Positions 49,431 through 57,684 of a DNA stretch of 64,000 nt are shown here, one piece after another. Each line of letters starts with the position of its first letter. The stretch's first letter is position 1. Both the position numbers and the translations under genes were made by a program. The stretch covers positions 657,622 through 721,621 of the forward strand of contig NZ_JBHTDN010000003.1 in NCBI RefSeq assembly GCF_042666505.1, given 5' to 3'. Origin of the DNA: Parapedobacter sp042666505 (GTDB taxonomy: Bacteria > Bacteroidota > Bacteroidia > Sphingobacteriales > Sphingobacteriaceae). The notes beneath the pieces are model-generated. The model had not been told where the DNA came from and made no database searches. It saw nothing but the letters and a program-made list of their open reading frames with translations.

Positions 49431-50117
49431 ATGGTACGTCATCTAGTCGACGAGCGACCGTTTTTACACTATTCTTTCGATTTGTGGGGCACTCTCATCA
49501 AATCCGATCCTCAGTTCAAGAAAGAGCGAAGCCGTTACTTTTTTGAGAATTTCAACCCATTGCAAAAATCCTTAGAGGAGATAGAAATCACCTTCAAAAG
49601 GGTAGATGTAATGTGTAATGCCATTAACGAGAAAACAGGACACAATATCAGGTCTGAGGAAATGTACTTGATGGTCTTGGCAGAAATCGGAGAAACGAGT
49701 GACTTCTCAAGGTATGACTTGGTTGAAATGAACTATGCCATGGAGAATCTTGCTTTTACGTTTATGCCGGTAATTTATGATACATCAATTGTTGAAACGT
49801 TATCGATTCTGAGAGAAAGAAAGGCCACAATAAGCCTTCTTAGCAATACCGCTTTTATCACAGGGCAAACGCTTAGGAAGATATTAAAAAGAATTGGTCT
49901 CGCGGAATACTTTACATTTCAACTGTATTCCGACGAAACTGGTTTCTCCAAGCCAAGCCTCAAAATGTTCGAGATCTTGTATCAGCATGTTTTGCAGATT
50001 AACCGGTATGTAGGCAAAACCGAAATTATTCACATCGGTGATAACAGCGTGGCTGACATTGGGGGAGCTGTCAGTTACGGGATTCAAAGCTATTTAGTAA
50101 ATACAAAAACAAATTAA
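49431..50117 (+). CDS. HAD-superfamily hydrolase-like protein of the Ter operon
   Basis: 228 residues from ATG 49431; a TTG at 49395 would add 12 residues. HAD motifs: I FDLWGTLIK (Asp17, but Trp at the +2 position where phosphatases have Asp), II ISLLSNTAF, III GFSKPSLKMF, IV IHIGDNSVADIGGA. A helical cap lies between I and II. The DxW form resembles the DxY of haloacid dehalogenases more than phosphatases. In Ter clusters HAD and phosphoribosyltransferase genes occur together and are proposed to make a nucleoside-like metabolite. The PRTase gene begins one base after its stop. Confidence 0.82.
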   Translation: MVRHLVDERPFLHYSFDLWGTLIKSDPQFKKERSRYFFENFNPLQKSLEEIEITFKRVDVMCNAINEKTGHNIRSEEMYLMVLAEIGETSDFSRYDLVEMNYAMENLAFTFMPVIYDTSIVETLSILRERKATISLLSNTAFITGQTLRKILKRIGLAEYFTFQLYSDETGFSKPSLKMFEILYQHVLQINRYVGKTEIIHIGDNSVADIGGAVSYGIQSYLVNTKTN

Positions 50118-50118
50118 A

Positions 50119-50961
50119 ATGGATTCACGCAAATACGCTCGATATCAGATTGATAACGAATTTACCTTTCCATTCAATCCCATAGCATACAGCCGTTTCA
50201 AATTCGGGGATGGCAATATTGCTAAAAGCTATGGCACAGAACTCGCTGTTGGATTCATACAAAATTGTTTAGCGAATGAAGTCGTCATACCGCAGTTTGT
50301 GGTCATTTCCAGTCCATATTCTTTCATTCCTACGGCAACGTTTGTCATGAAAAACTATTTTGTTTCCTATTTAAATAAATGGTTGGCCGGTCATGATTTT
50401 CCAGTCGTCCAAGAGGCGAAAATCCATCGAAAAATCACATACAAAGAAGATTATGGCGAGCTTGATGCGGAGCAAAGGATGGCGTTAATTGGAAACGATG
50501 AATTTCATATAGATGTTGGATTTCTTAAAGGGAAGGACTTGATTTTCTTAGACGATATTCGAATTACAGGAAGCCATGAAAATATGATTTTAAAGATGGC
50601 TGCCCAATATGAGATCGATAATAAAGCTTGGCTGCTATATTTTGCGGAATTGACCAACAAGCAAATTCATCCTAAAGTCGAAAATTACCTTAACCATGCG
50701 TTTGTAAAGAATATTTTTGATTTAATTCCCATTGTGAGTAACCCAAATTTCCGGGTCAACACAAGGATTACCAAATATATCCTGAACGCCGATCCAGACG
50801 CCTTTAATATCTTTATTCAGAACCAGTCTCCAATTTTCGTTGAGCTACTGTTAGATATGGCTATCGGCAATCAGTACCATCAAATAGAGGCGTATAAAGC
50901 TAATCTTGATAAACTACAAGAAGTTAATAAGCAATTAAACTACATAAGCTATGGCAATTAA
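50119..50961 (+). CDS. Phosphoribosyltransferase-like protein of the Ter operon
   Basis: 280 residues. The PRPP-binding motif is LIFLDDIRITGSHENM (about 153-168), preceded by beta-alpha units including PQFVVISSPYSFIPTATFVM. The C-terminal helical part (VNTRITKYILNADPDAFNIF) is an added domain. This matches the PRTase group linked to TerD genes rather than a known purine or pyrimidine salvage enzyme. It overlaps the next terD by 11 bases, so translation is coupled. The reaction is unknown; a nucleotide-like product is a published suggestion for such clusters. Confidence 0.8.
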   Translation: MDSRKYARYQIDNEFTFPFNPIAYSRFKFGDGNIAKSYGTELAVGFIQNCLANEVVIPQFVVISSPYSFIPTATFVMKNYFVSYLNKWLAGHDFPVVQEAKIHRKITYKEDYGELDAEQRMALIGNDEFHIDVGFLKGKDLIFLDDIRITGSHENMILKMAAQYEIDNKAWLLYFAELTNKQIHPKVENYLNHAFVKNIFDLIPIVSNPNFRVNTRITKYILNADPDAFNIFIQNQSPIFVELLLDMAIGNQYHQIEAYKANLDKLQEVNKQLNYISYGN

Positions 50962-51505
50962 TCTACAAAAAGGCCAGCGGGAGACCATTGGCGCACAGAA
51001 ATTTATTATCGGTTTGGGATGGGATACAAACAGTTCGTCGACCGGAACTAGTTTCGACTTAGATGCGTCCGTATTTATTCTTGGCGAAGACAAAAAAATC
51101 TTGTCCGATCAACACTTTGTTTTCTATAACAATTTAAGCAGCCCAAATGGCTCCGTAACGCATACCGGAGACAACCTAACCGGAGAGGGTGACGGGGACG
51201 ATGAACAAGTAATCGTCGATTTGTCAAAAATTGAAGGTGAAGCTACTGAAATTACCATCGTTGTTACTATTCACGATGCGACAACGAAAGGGCAAAATTT
51301 CGGTCAGGTAAGAAACTCATTTATTAGGGTATTGGATGCGAGCAGCAATGAAGAGATGCTAAAGTTCGAATTGGACGAGGATTTCTCTGTGGAGACGGCG
51401 GTGGAATTTGGGCGGATTTACAAAAGGAATGGAGAGTGGAAATTTGAGGCTGTCGGTATGGGTATGAAAGGTGGATTACAAGATTACTTAAACAAATTCA
51501 ACTAA
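50951..51505 (+). CDS. terD: TerD-family protein (second)
   Basis: 184 residues, close paralogue of the protein at 48114: MAINLQKGQRETIGAQKFII, GLGWDTNSSSTGTSFDLDAS, VTHTGDNLTGEGDGDDEQVI with VDLSKIEGE and FGQVRNSFIRVLD. The calcium-site aspartates are kept. The gene starts within the end of the PRTase gene. Confidence 0.95.
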   Translation: MAINLQKGQRETIGAQKFIIGLGWDTNSSSTGTSFDLDASVFILGEDKKILSDQHFVFYNNLSSPNGSVTHTGDNLTGEGDGDDEQVIVDLSKIEGEATEITIVVTIHDATTKGQNFGQVRNSFIRVLDASSNEEMLKFELDEDFSVETAVEFGRIYKRNGEWKFEAVGMGMKGGLQDYLNKFN

Positions 51506-51509
51506 ATCG

Positions 51510-52121
51510 ATGGCAATTAGTTTACAGAAGGGGCAGCGGATAAGCCTTGAAAAGAATAATGGCGACAAACTGAAAACCGTTTGCGTTGGCGTCAATTGGG
51601 GCGCAATTGAGAAGAAAAGCTGGCTCGGAGGCATATCTCAAGAGGCTGTCGACTTGGACGCAAGTTGTGTCCTGTATGATAATTCCAAAAACGTCATCGA
51701 CGTCGTTTACTTTGGGAATCTAAAATCGAAAGAAGGAGCCATTAAACATAGCGGCGATGATTTAACCGGCGATATGGGTGGCGATGACGGCCTGGATAAC
51801 GAAGTTATCACCGTCGACTTTACTAAACTCAAAGATAACGTTGGTTATGTGTCCTTTGTATTAAATAGTTTTAGAGGTCATGACTTCGCGGCCATTCCGT
51901 TTGCAACCATCCGGATATATGAGGGTACACCTACCCGAGTGAATGACGTTTTTGCTACCTATGACATCGTGAGAGGTGCCGGCTTTGCAGGGCACGTTTC
52001 AATGGTGTTAGGGGTATTCTATAAGAAAAATAGCGAATGGAAATTTAACGCCATTGGTGAACCAACTAAGGATAAAAAGTTAGAACAAACAATAACTACA
52101 GTGGCATTAAATTATTTATAA
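51510..52121 (+). CDS. TerD-family protein (TerE/TerZ-like, third)
   Basis: 203 residues: MAISLQKGQRISLEKNNGDK, VCVGVNWGAIEKKSWLGGIS, AVDLDASCVLYDNSKNVIDV, IKHSGDDLTGDMGGDDGLDN and VDFTKLKDNVGYVSFVLNSF. The acidic GDD loops mark the calcium site. It differs from the other two in length and in the GGxxGDM segment and is closer to TerE/TerZ. It is followed by a VWA gene after one base. Confidence 0.93.
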   Translation: MAISLQKGQRISLEKNNGDKLKTVCVGVNWGAIEKKSWLGGISQEAVDLDASCVLYDNSKNVIDVVYFGNLKSKEGAIKHSGDDLTGDMGGDDGLDNEVITVDFTKLKDNVGYVSFVLNSFRGHDFAAIPFATIRIYEGTPTRVNDVFATYDIVRGAGFAGHVSMVLGVFYKKNSEWKFNAIGEPTKDKKLEQTITTVALNYL

Positions 52122-52122
52122 G

Positions 52123-52761
52123 ATGAGAAGGCTACCCGTATATCTATTACTCGACACCTCCGGCTCAATGACTGGTGAGCCCATTGAGGCCGTTAAAAAC
52201 GGAGTCCAAGTGATGGTTAGTTCCTTGCGGCAGAACCCGCAAGCTATCGAAACTGCATTCTTAAGCGTAATTACTTTCGATAGCAGTGCGAAACAAATTA
52301 TCCCATTAACCGATCTAGGAAGCTTCCAGATGGTCGATATCAAGGCAACAGGAACGACGGCATTGGGAGATGCGTTGAAATTGGTAAGTAATTGTATTGA
52401 AAAGGAAGTCGCTAAAACCAGTACTGAAACCAAAGGTGATTGGAAACCATTGGTCTTTATAATGACTGACGGGATACCAACAGACGACTGGCAAAGCGGT
52501 CTAAACGAATTTCGGAAAAGCAAGACGGCTTATACGGTAGCTTGTGCAGCTGGTAGCGGTGCAGATACCTCCATACTAAAGCAGATTACAGACAATGTAT
52601 TAAGTTTAGATACAGCAGACAGTCAGAGCATTGCCAAATTTTTCGCATGGGTTACCGCTTCTATCGGCGTTTCTTCTACCAAAGTAGAAGACGCTGGCAA
52701 GGAAGTCATTGGTTTAAATGAACTGCCACCACCACCATCGGAGTTGAACATAGTCGTATAA
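52123..52761 (+). CDS. VWA-domain protein (TerY-like 1)
   Basis: 212 residues, a stand-alone von Willebrand A domain. MIDAS motif DTSGSM in MRRLPVYLLLDTSGSMTGEP; Thr in KATGTTALGDALKL; Asp in PLVFIMTDGIPTDDW. The tail ends LNELPPPPSELNIVV, a proline-rich end shared with the next paralogue. It is a probable metal-dependent scaffold that links TerD proteins to kinase and phosphatase modules. Confidence 0.93.
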   Translation: MRRLPVYLLLDTSGSMTGEPIEAVKNGVQVMVSSLRQNPQAIETAFLSVITFDSSAKQIIPLTDLGSFQMVDIKATGTTALGDALKLVSNCIEKEVAKTSTETKGDWKPLVFIMTDGIPTDDWQSGLNEFRKSKTAYTVACAAGSGADTSILKQITDNVLSLDTADSQSIAKFFAWVTASIGVSSTKVEDAGKEVIGLNELPPPPSELNIVV

Positions 52762-52793
52762 ATACGCTGTTATTCATATTCAATCCAAAAGCT

Positions 52794-52958
52794 ATGTTTT
52801 TCAAAAAATTTGGTTTCTCGTTTTCATGGAAAAGAGCATTGGGAATAACCGCTGCGAGGCAACATTTTTCAAGAAGAACAGGCATACCTACAACCAGAGC
52901 AGGTGCAGAGCGAAAGTTTGCTCGCCTGCTTTTCAGATTGATACTTGGAAAAAAATAA
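52794..52958 (+). CDS. Small basic ORF inside the Ter operon (54 aa)
   Basis: ATG 52794 to TAA 52956-52958, 32 bases after the first VWA stop and two bases before the second VWA start. MFFKKFGFSFSWKRALGITA, ARQHFSRRTGIPTTRAGAER, KFARLLFRLILGKK: very basic, with aromatic head and a GIPTTRAGAERKFAR motif that I recall from other small phage- and stress-linked proteins, though I cannot confirm that. The exact operon fit and the protein-like composition support a real gene, which a length cut-off would miss. It may bind nucleic acid. Confidence 0.6.
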   Translation: MFFKKFGFSFSWKRALGITAARQHFSRRTGIPTTRAGAERKFARLLFRLILGKK

Positions 52959-52960
52959 AC

Positions 52961-53596
52961 ATGAGAAGATTGCCTGTATACCTTCTTTTGGATACTTCTG
53001 GATCAATGAACGGTGAGCCAATTCAAGCGCTGAATAATGCGCTGAGTGGTATGATCAATAGCCTGCGTTCGGATGCTCAAGCTGCGGAAACATTGTGGAT
53101 CAGCGTCATTACATTTGACAGAGAAGTAAATGAAGTCGTTCCGCTAACCCCGTTAGAGACGTTTCAGTTGCCTGAGATTGTTTGTCCCGAAAGCGGCCCT
53201 ACATTTACAGGGCAAGCATTGCAAGTACTTTGCGAGAAGGTAAATAATGAAATCAGGCGTGGCTCACCGACCCAGAAAGGTGATTGGCGACCGCTGTTGT
53301 TCATTTTTACAGATGGTAAACCTTCAGACTCGCTGTTGTATAGTGAAACCTTGCCGAAAATTAAATCACTAAATTTTGGTGCAATAGTAGCATGTGCTGC
53401 AGGTCATGCGGCCGATAGTAAAAGACTTTTGGAGTTAACTCCAGATGTCGTGAGTCTAGATACGGCTGATATTACTTCATTAAAGCAATTTTTTGAATGG
53501 GTGTCCGAAACCATTGAACAAGGAAACAAGAGTATGGGCACGACTGACAATGTCAAGCTGCCCCCACCCCCGTCAGAAATACATTTGGTCATCTAA
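52961..53596 (+). CDS. VWA-domain protein (TerY-like 2)
   Basis: 211 residues from ATG 52961. A longer open frame reaches 52826 but runs through the 54-residue ORF in another frame; the start at 52961 gives the same MRRLPVYLLLDTSGSMNGEP as the first VWA paralogue. MIDAS: DTSGSM, GPTFTGQAL, FIFTDGKPSD. The end KLPPPPSEIHLVI matches the proline-rich tail of paralogue 1. A tandem duplication is likely. Confidence 0.93.
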   Translation: MRRLPVYLLLDTSGSMNGEPIQALNNALSGMINSLRSDAQAAETLWISVITFDREVNEVVPLTPLETFQLPEIVCPESGPTFTGQALQVLCEKVNNEIRRGSPTQKGDWRPLLFIFTDGKPSDSLLYSETLPKIKSLNFGAIVACAAGHAADSKRLLELTPDVVSLDTADITSLKQFFEWVSETIEQGNKSMGTTDNVKLPPPPSEIHLVI

Positions 53597-53601
53597 CCCT
53601 T

Positions 53602-54651
53602 ATGAGCAGACGTTTACCGATTTATTTTCTAATTGACGTTTCTGAGTCAATGGTTGGCGAGCCCATCCAACAGGTAGAAGAAGGTTTGTCTACCATTATC
53701 CAGACGTTAAAGACCGACCCAATTGCAATGGAGACCGTTTACGTATCGATCATCGTATTCGCTGGTCAGGCCAAGACATTGGTTCCGTTACACGAGATCA
53801 TCAATTTCTACCCGCCAAAGTTTCCGATTGGTAGCGGTACCTCCTTAAGCAACGGTTTGGGACATCTGATGTATGAGCTTCGTAAAAATACGATCAAAAC
53901 TACCGCAGAACAAAAAGGCGATTGGAAGCCGATCATTTTTCTGTTTACCGATGGCGTTCCAACAGATGAAACCAGCAGTGCGATAGTTGAATGGAAACAA
54001 AACTGGCAGCGCTCATGCAATATGGTGGCTGTCTCTTTTGGCAAAGAAGCCGACAGCGGGCTATTGGGTGAACTTACAGACAACGTACTGATGTTTAAGA
54101 ATACCGTTGCAGAGTCTTACAGGGGGTTTTTCAAATGGGTAACGGCTTCCATTAAGACGAGTAGTGTAAGCGTTGAAAGTAATTCGTCCGGGTTTGAACT
54201 AGCTGGTTTGGACGATGCATTGATCGAGAAAATCGATCTTAATAAAGGAAAACATCGTCAATGGGCTGACACCAATTTTGTCGTACTGACAGCAAAATGT
54301 CAAAATACAAAACGCCCGTATTTGATGAAATACGCAAAAAGTATCCATGCCAATAGCTTTAAAGAACTGCCGCTTGAAACCCGGTCCTACGGACTCGTTG
54401 GTGCTTACCAGATAGATAGCAGTTATTTCGAACTGTCCGACGGGAATAACTTTTCGAATAAAATCAACACCGAAGAATTAACAGGATATCCGAGCTGTCC
54501 TTGCTGTGGTAATCAATTTGCCTTCGCCTTGTGCAGTTGTGGCAATCTCCATTGCATAGGCCAGGAGGAAATGAACACCTGTCCTTGGTGCAATACAGAA
54601 GCAAGTTACGGGCACGGCGGTAGTTTCGATGTCAATCGTAGTCAAGGATAA
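53602..54651 (+). CDS. VWA-domain protein with C-terminal zinc ribbon (TerY-like 3)
   Basis: 349 residues. N-terminal VWA (about 1-205): MIDAS IDVSESMVGEP, FPIGSGTSLSNGLG, FLFTDGVPTDETSS. A TerY-C-type region follows (FVVLTAKCQNTKRPYLMKYA), then a multi-Cys zinc-ribbon tail (YPSCPCCGNQFAFALCSCGN; CIGQEEMNTCPWC). The combination of VWA and TerY-C zinc ribbon is typical of TerY proteins in phosphorylation-linked Ter clusters. The PP2C and kinase genes follow directly. Confidence 0.93.
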   Translation: MSRRLPIYFLIDVSESMVGEPIQQVEEGLSTIIQTLKTDPIAMETVYVSIIVFAGQAKTLVPLHEIINFYPPKFPIGSGTSLSNGLGHLMYELRKNTIKTTAEQKGDWKPIIFLFTDGVPTDETSSAIVEWKQNWQRSCNMVAVSFGKEADSGLLGELTDNVLMFKNTVAESYRGFFKWVTASIKTSSVSVESNSSGFELAGLDDALIEKIDLNKGKHRQWADTNFVVLTAKCQNTKRPYLMKYAKSIHANSFKELPLETRSYGLVGAYQIDSSYFELSDGNNFSNKINTEELTGYPSCPCCGNQFAFALCSCGNLHCIGQEEMNTCPWCNTEASYGHGGSFDVNRSQG

Positions 54652-54661
54652 AACTGGTAAC

Positions 54662-56119
54662 ATGTCAGACGTTAAATCGTACATACAAAATCTGTTCACA
54701 GCAAAGGGAATAGCTGTTGCAAAAAGCAAGACGCTGCTTTTCGAAGAGTTCGCAGAAAGTCGAGGAAGTGAGGACGCAGTATTGACAATCATGGAAAAAC
54801 AAAACTACCTAATGGATCAATGGGTACTTAAAAACAGAATTGCCGATATTCTCGCTTTGCCCGTGGTTATTCCTAATGCCACAGAAAGAAGGGAATACAC
54901 GGCCAAAATCGACTTAACGCAATTGGGCTTAAGCGATTTGGTTGTCTTGGGTTGGCAGGGGTTGGAAGAAATCGGTTTGAAGTACGATCAAGAAACGCAT
55001 TCGATCGAAGGGACCCCCAATCAAAGCGGAGATTTTAAGCTAGTATTACGTTTTAGAGTTAGGGGATACGAAGCTTCCAGTTCTAGTGAAAAGGTTCTCT
55101 CGCTGATCGTAAATCCTGACCCTAAGACCCTGTGGAGAACGATACCCAGCGACAAAGAGGCAATATTTTGGAAAGACGATGACGTTTGCGCGTTTGGCAA
55201 GCTAGGTAACAAGCATATTGTTGTTGCATCGAACCGTGGCCGGTCTCACGAAAATAATGGGTCTTTCCGCGAGGACGATTTTGCGTTCAAATTTATGGAA
55301 AATACAGGATGGTCAATAGTCGCCGTCTCAGACGGAGCTGGAAGTTATCCGCTTTCTAGAAAAGGATCGCAATTGGCTTGCCATTCGATTGTGGAATACT
55401 TTGAAAATCAATTGGAGCCAACATATTTCATTGAACTTGATGGCAAATTTTTAGATTTTGAAGAGTCGAAAAATGAAGTTTTATTAAGAGAGATCGAGGT
55501 AGATATTAAGCAAAAAATGTACAGATCGGTATTATTTGCTCACAACCAGATTAAAGCAGTTGCAGAAGCAACTTTCAAGTCAAACCCAGAATTTTTCAAT
55601 AATCCAAAAGCAAAGAGCCTGTTAGAGTATTTTCATGCAACGTTGATTTTCGCGTTATTCAAAAAGTTCGATTTCGGGTACGTGATTTTGACCTTTGGTG
55701 TCGGAGACTGTCCCATAGCGGTTATAAACAAGGACAAAACACAAAGCACGTTGTTGAATACGTTGGACGTGGGAGAGTTCGGCGGCGGTACCAGGTTTCT
55801 CACACAACATGACATTTACCACCTAGAAGCAAATCCTATTCCAATGGCTGACCGTTTTAATATGCACATTACGACCGACTTCAGTTACCTGTTTTTAATG
55901 ACTGATGGGATTTACGACGCGAAGTTCACGGTTGAAGCAAACCTAGAGCGGCATGAAAAATGGATTGCATTTTTAGCGGATTTGCAGGGTCAAAATGAAG
56001 ATCACATCAGCGTAAATTTGAACCCGAATAACGAAAATATTGCCAATGAATTGGCTCATTGGATGGATTTCTGGAGCCCCGGAAATCATGACGATAGGAC
56101 ACTGGCCATTATCTTCTAA
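54662..56119 (+). CDS. PP2C-type protein phosphatase of the Ter operon
   Basis: 485 residues from ATG 54662, ten bases after the preceding stop; an in-frame ATG at 54629 would overlap the VWA gene. N-terminal region (about 1-80), then an Ig-like segment (about 95-160; LKYDQETHSIEGTPNQSGDF) resembling He_PIG domains, then the PP2C domain with metal-site aspartates: REDDFAF, VAVSDGAGSYPLSRKGSQLA, FGVGDCPIAVI, FLMTDGIYDAKF and HDDRTLAII. It would reverse the phosphorylation done by the next gene's kinase. Confidence 0.9.
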   Translation: MSDVKSYIQNLFTAKGIAVAKSKTLLFEEFAESRGSEDAVLTIMEKQNYLMDQWVLKNRIADILALPVVIPNATERREYTAKIDLTQLGLSDLVVLGWQGLEEIGLKYDQETHSIEGTPNQSGDFKLVLRFRVRGYEASSSSEKVLSLIVNPDPKTLWRTIPSDKEAIFWKDDDVCAFGKLGNKHIVVASNRGRSHENNGSFREDDFAFKFMENTGWSIVAVSDGAGSYPLSRKGSQLACHSIVEYFENQLEPTYFIELDGKFLDFEESKNEVLLREIEVDIKQKMYRSVLFAHNQIKAVAEATFKSNPEFFNNPKAKSLLEYFHATLIFALFKKFDFGYVILTFGVGDCPIAVINKDKTQSTLLNTLDVGEFGGGTRFLTQHDIYHLEANPIPMADRFNMHITTDFSYLFLMTDGIYDAKFTVEANLERHEKWIAFLADLQGQNEDHISVNLNPNNENIANELAHWMDFWSPGNHDDRTLAIIF

Positions 56120-56130
56120 TCGCTAAAGAT

Positions 56131-57657
56131 ATGCGCACTAAAACCGTACAATCCATAATCAATCAAGGCAAGACCTATCAATATGTTGATAACGGCGAGC
56201 CCATGCGAGGAGGCATGAAAGACGTCTATTTCAGTCCAGACAAATCTTATGTTGTCGCGATCTATCGCGATCCACAAGACTTCAATTCTAGAGAACGCTT
56301 AAAGCGAATTGCCACCCAATATTTCGAAAGTTTTTTTGTCAAGGAGCCGATAACCGGGGCTTTCTACAAGCAACTTTATAGTTGGCCGACAGACGTAGTT
56401 GAGGTAGATAAAAAAGTAGGAATCATCGTACCAAGCTATAATAAAAACTTCTTCTTTAAGAAAGGCTACGTCACGAACGATTTGCTCAAAGGAAAAGAGA
56501 AAGAAGGAAAATGGTTTGCCAGTGCCAAATTTCGAGCTAGCCAATCAAGGACCAAGCTCGACCCCTCAGAGTTGGGTAATTGGTTAAGCTATTTTCAGAT
56601 TTGTGTAAACATCGCACGGGGTGTAAAGCGGTTGCATGCAGCGGGCTTAGCACATTCAGATTTGTCTTATAAAAATGTACTTATAGACCCGGTTACAAAA
56701 ACAGCAGCCATCATCGATATTGATGGTCTAGTAGTGCCCAATCTTTTTCCACCTGATGTTATCGGTACAGCAGATTTTATTGCCCCGGAGGTCTTAGCAA
56801 CCAAACACCTTTCTAAAGACGATCCAAATAGAAAGCTGCCCAGTCGGCTTACAGATTTGCACGCCTTGGCAGTGCTTATCTATATGTATCTTTTGTATCG
56901 ACATCCTTTACGAGGTGGAAACTACTTCGGGGCAATTGATACCGAAAAGGAGGAAGATTTGCTAATGGGCGAAAAGGCACTTTTTGTTGAGCATCCCACT
57001 GATAACAGTAATCGCAATTTCAAGAGAGAATACGGAGATAACCTTCAAAAGTTTCTTCCGTGGACCGATTTGCGGAAAACGCCATATACGATAACAGGGC
57101 CTTATCTAAAAAGCCTATTTGATCAGGCATTTATTAAGGGATTACATCAACCTATGCAACGACCAACAGCTAGTGAATGGGAGCAGGCGTTGATTAAAAC
57201 CAACGATTTGAAGCTAGAATGCAGCAACTCATCGTGTGATCAAAAATGGTTCATTTATACAAACACTGTTGACACGAGATGTCCTATCTGCGGCACCAAA
57301 TATAAACAGTCGATTCCCGTATTGGACTTTTACTTTCAATTCAAACCAAACGTTTGGAAACCAGAAAATCAGCGTTTAGTGATCTATAATAGCTCAACTT
57401 TGCATCACTGGCATATCAATAGAAATATTATACGCAATGAGCGGTTAACTGACGTTGACAAAGTTCCTGTCGGATATTTTTCTTTTTACAATGGCAAGTG
57501 GCTATTCGTCAATCAGAATTTGAATTCTTTATCAGACAAAACCGAAAATAGAGACATACCTGCCGGCGCAATGGTCGAGCTGACCAATGGCAAACAGCTA
57601 TTGTTGTCTAAAGAAGAAGGGGGGCGAGTGGCAGTTATTTCCTTAGCAAATCAATAA
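56131..57657 (+). CDS. Serine/threonine protein kinase with zinc ribbon
   Basis: 508 residues. Kinase domain about 20-330: glycine-rich start GGMKDVYFSPDKSYVVAIYR, catalytic HSDLSYKNVLID (HxDL...N) and DIDGL in the place of DFG. The HSDL form is usual in bacterial kinases of this type. A Cys4 zinc ribbon follows (LECSNSSCDQKWF, TRCPICGTKY), then a beta-rich C-terminal domain of about 100 residues (NRNIIRNERLTDVDKVPVGY) that could be FHA-like. With the preceding PP2C and VWA proteins it forms the signalling core of the operon. Confidence 0.88.
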   Translation: MRTKTVQSIINQGKTYQYVDNGEPMRGGMKDVYFSPDKSYVVAIYRDPQDFNSRERLKRIATQYFESFFVKEPITGAFYKQLYSWPTDVVEVDKKVGIIVPSYNKNFFFKKGYVTNDLLKGKEKEGKWFASAKFRASQSRTKLDPSELGNWLSYFQICVNIARGVKRLHAAGLAHSDLSYKNVLIDPVTKTAAIIDIDGLVVPNLFPPDVIGTADFIAPEVLATKHLSKDDPNRKLPSRLTDLHALAVLIYMYLLYRHPLRGGNYFGAIDTEKEEDLLMGEKALFVEHPTDNSNRNFKREYGDNLQKFLPWTDLRKTPYTITGPYLKSLFDQAFIKGLHQPMQRPTASEWEQALIKTNDLKLECSNSSCDQKWFIYTNTVDTRCPICGTKYKQSIPVLDFYFQFKPNVWKPENQRLVIYNSSTLHHWHINRNIIRNERLTDVDKVPVGYFSFYNGKWLFVNQNLNSLSDKTENRDIPAGAMVELTNGKQLLLSKEEGGRVAVISLANQ

Positions 57658-57684
57658 TCAACTATTAATTATCACTATCACAAA

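Noticed and set aside
52826..52960. Extended N-terminus of the second VWA protein
   Set aside because: The extension lies in another frame over the 54-residue ORF, is rich in Cys and basic residues unlike VWA proteins, and the paralogue at 52123 starts exactly at the MRRLPVYLLL position.
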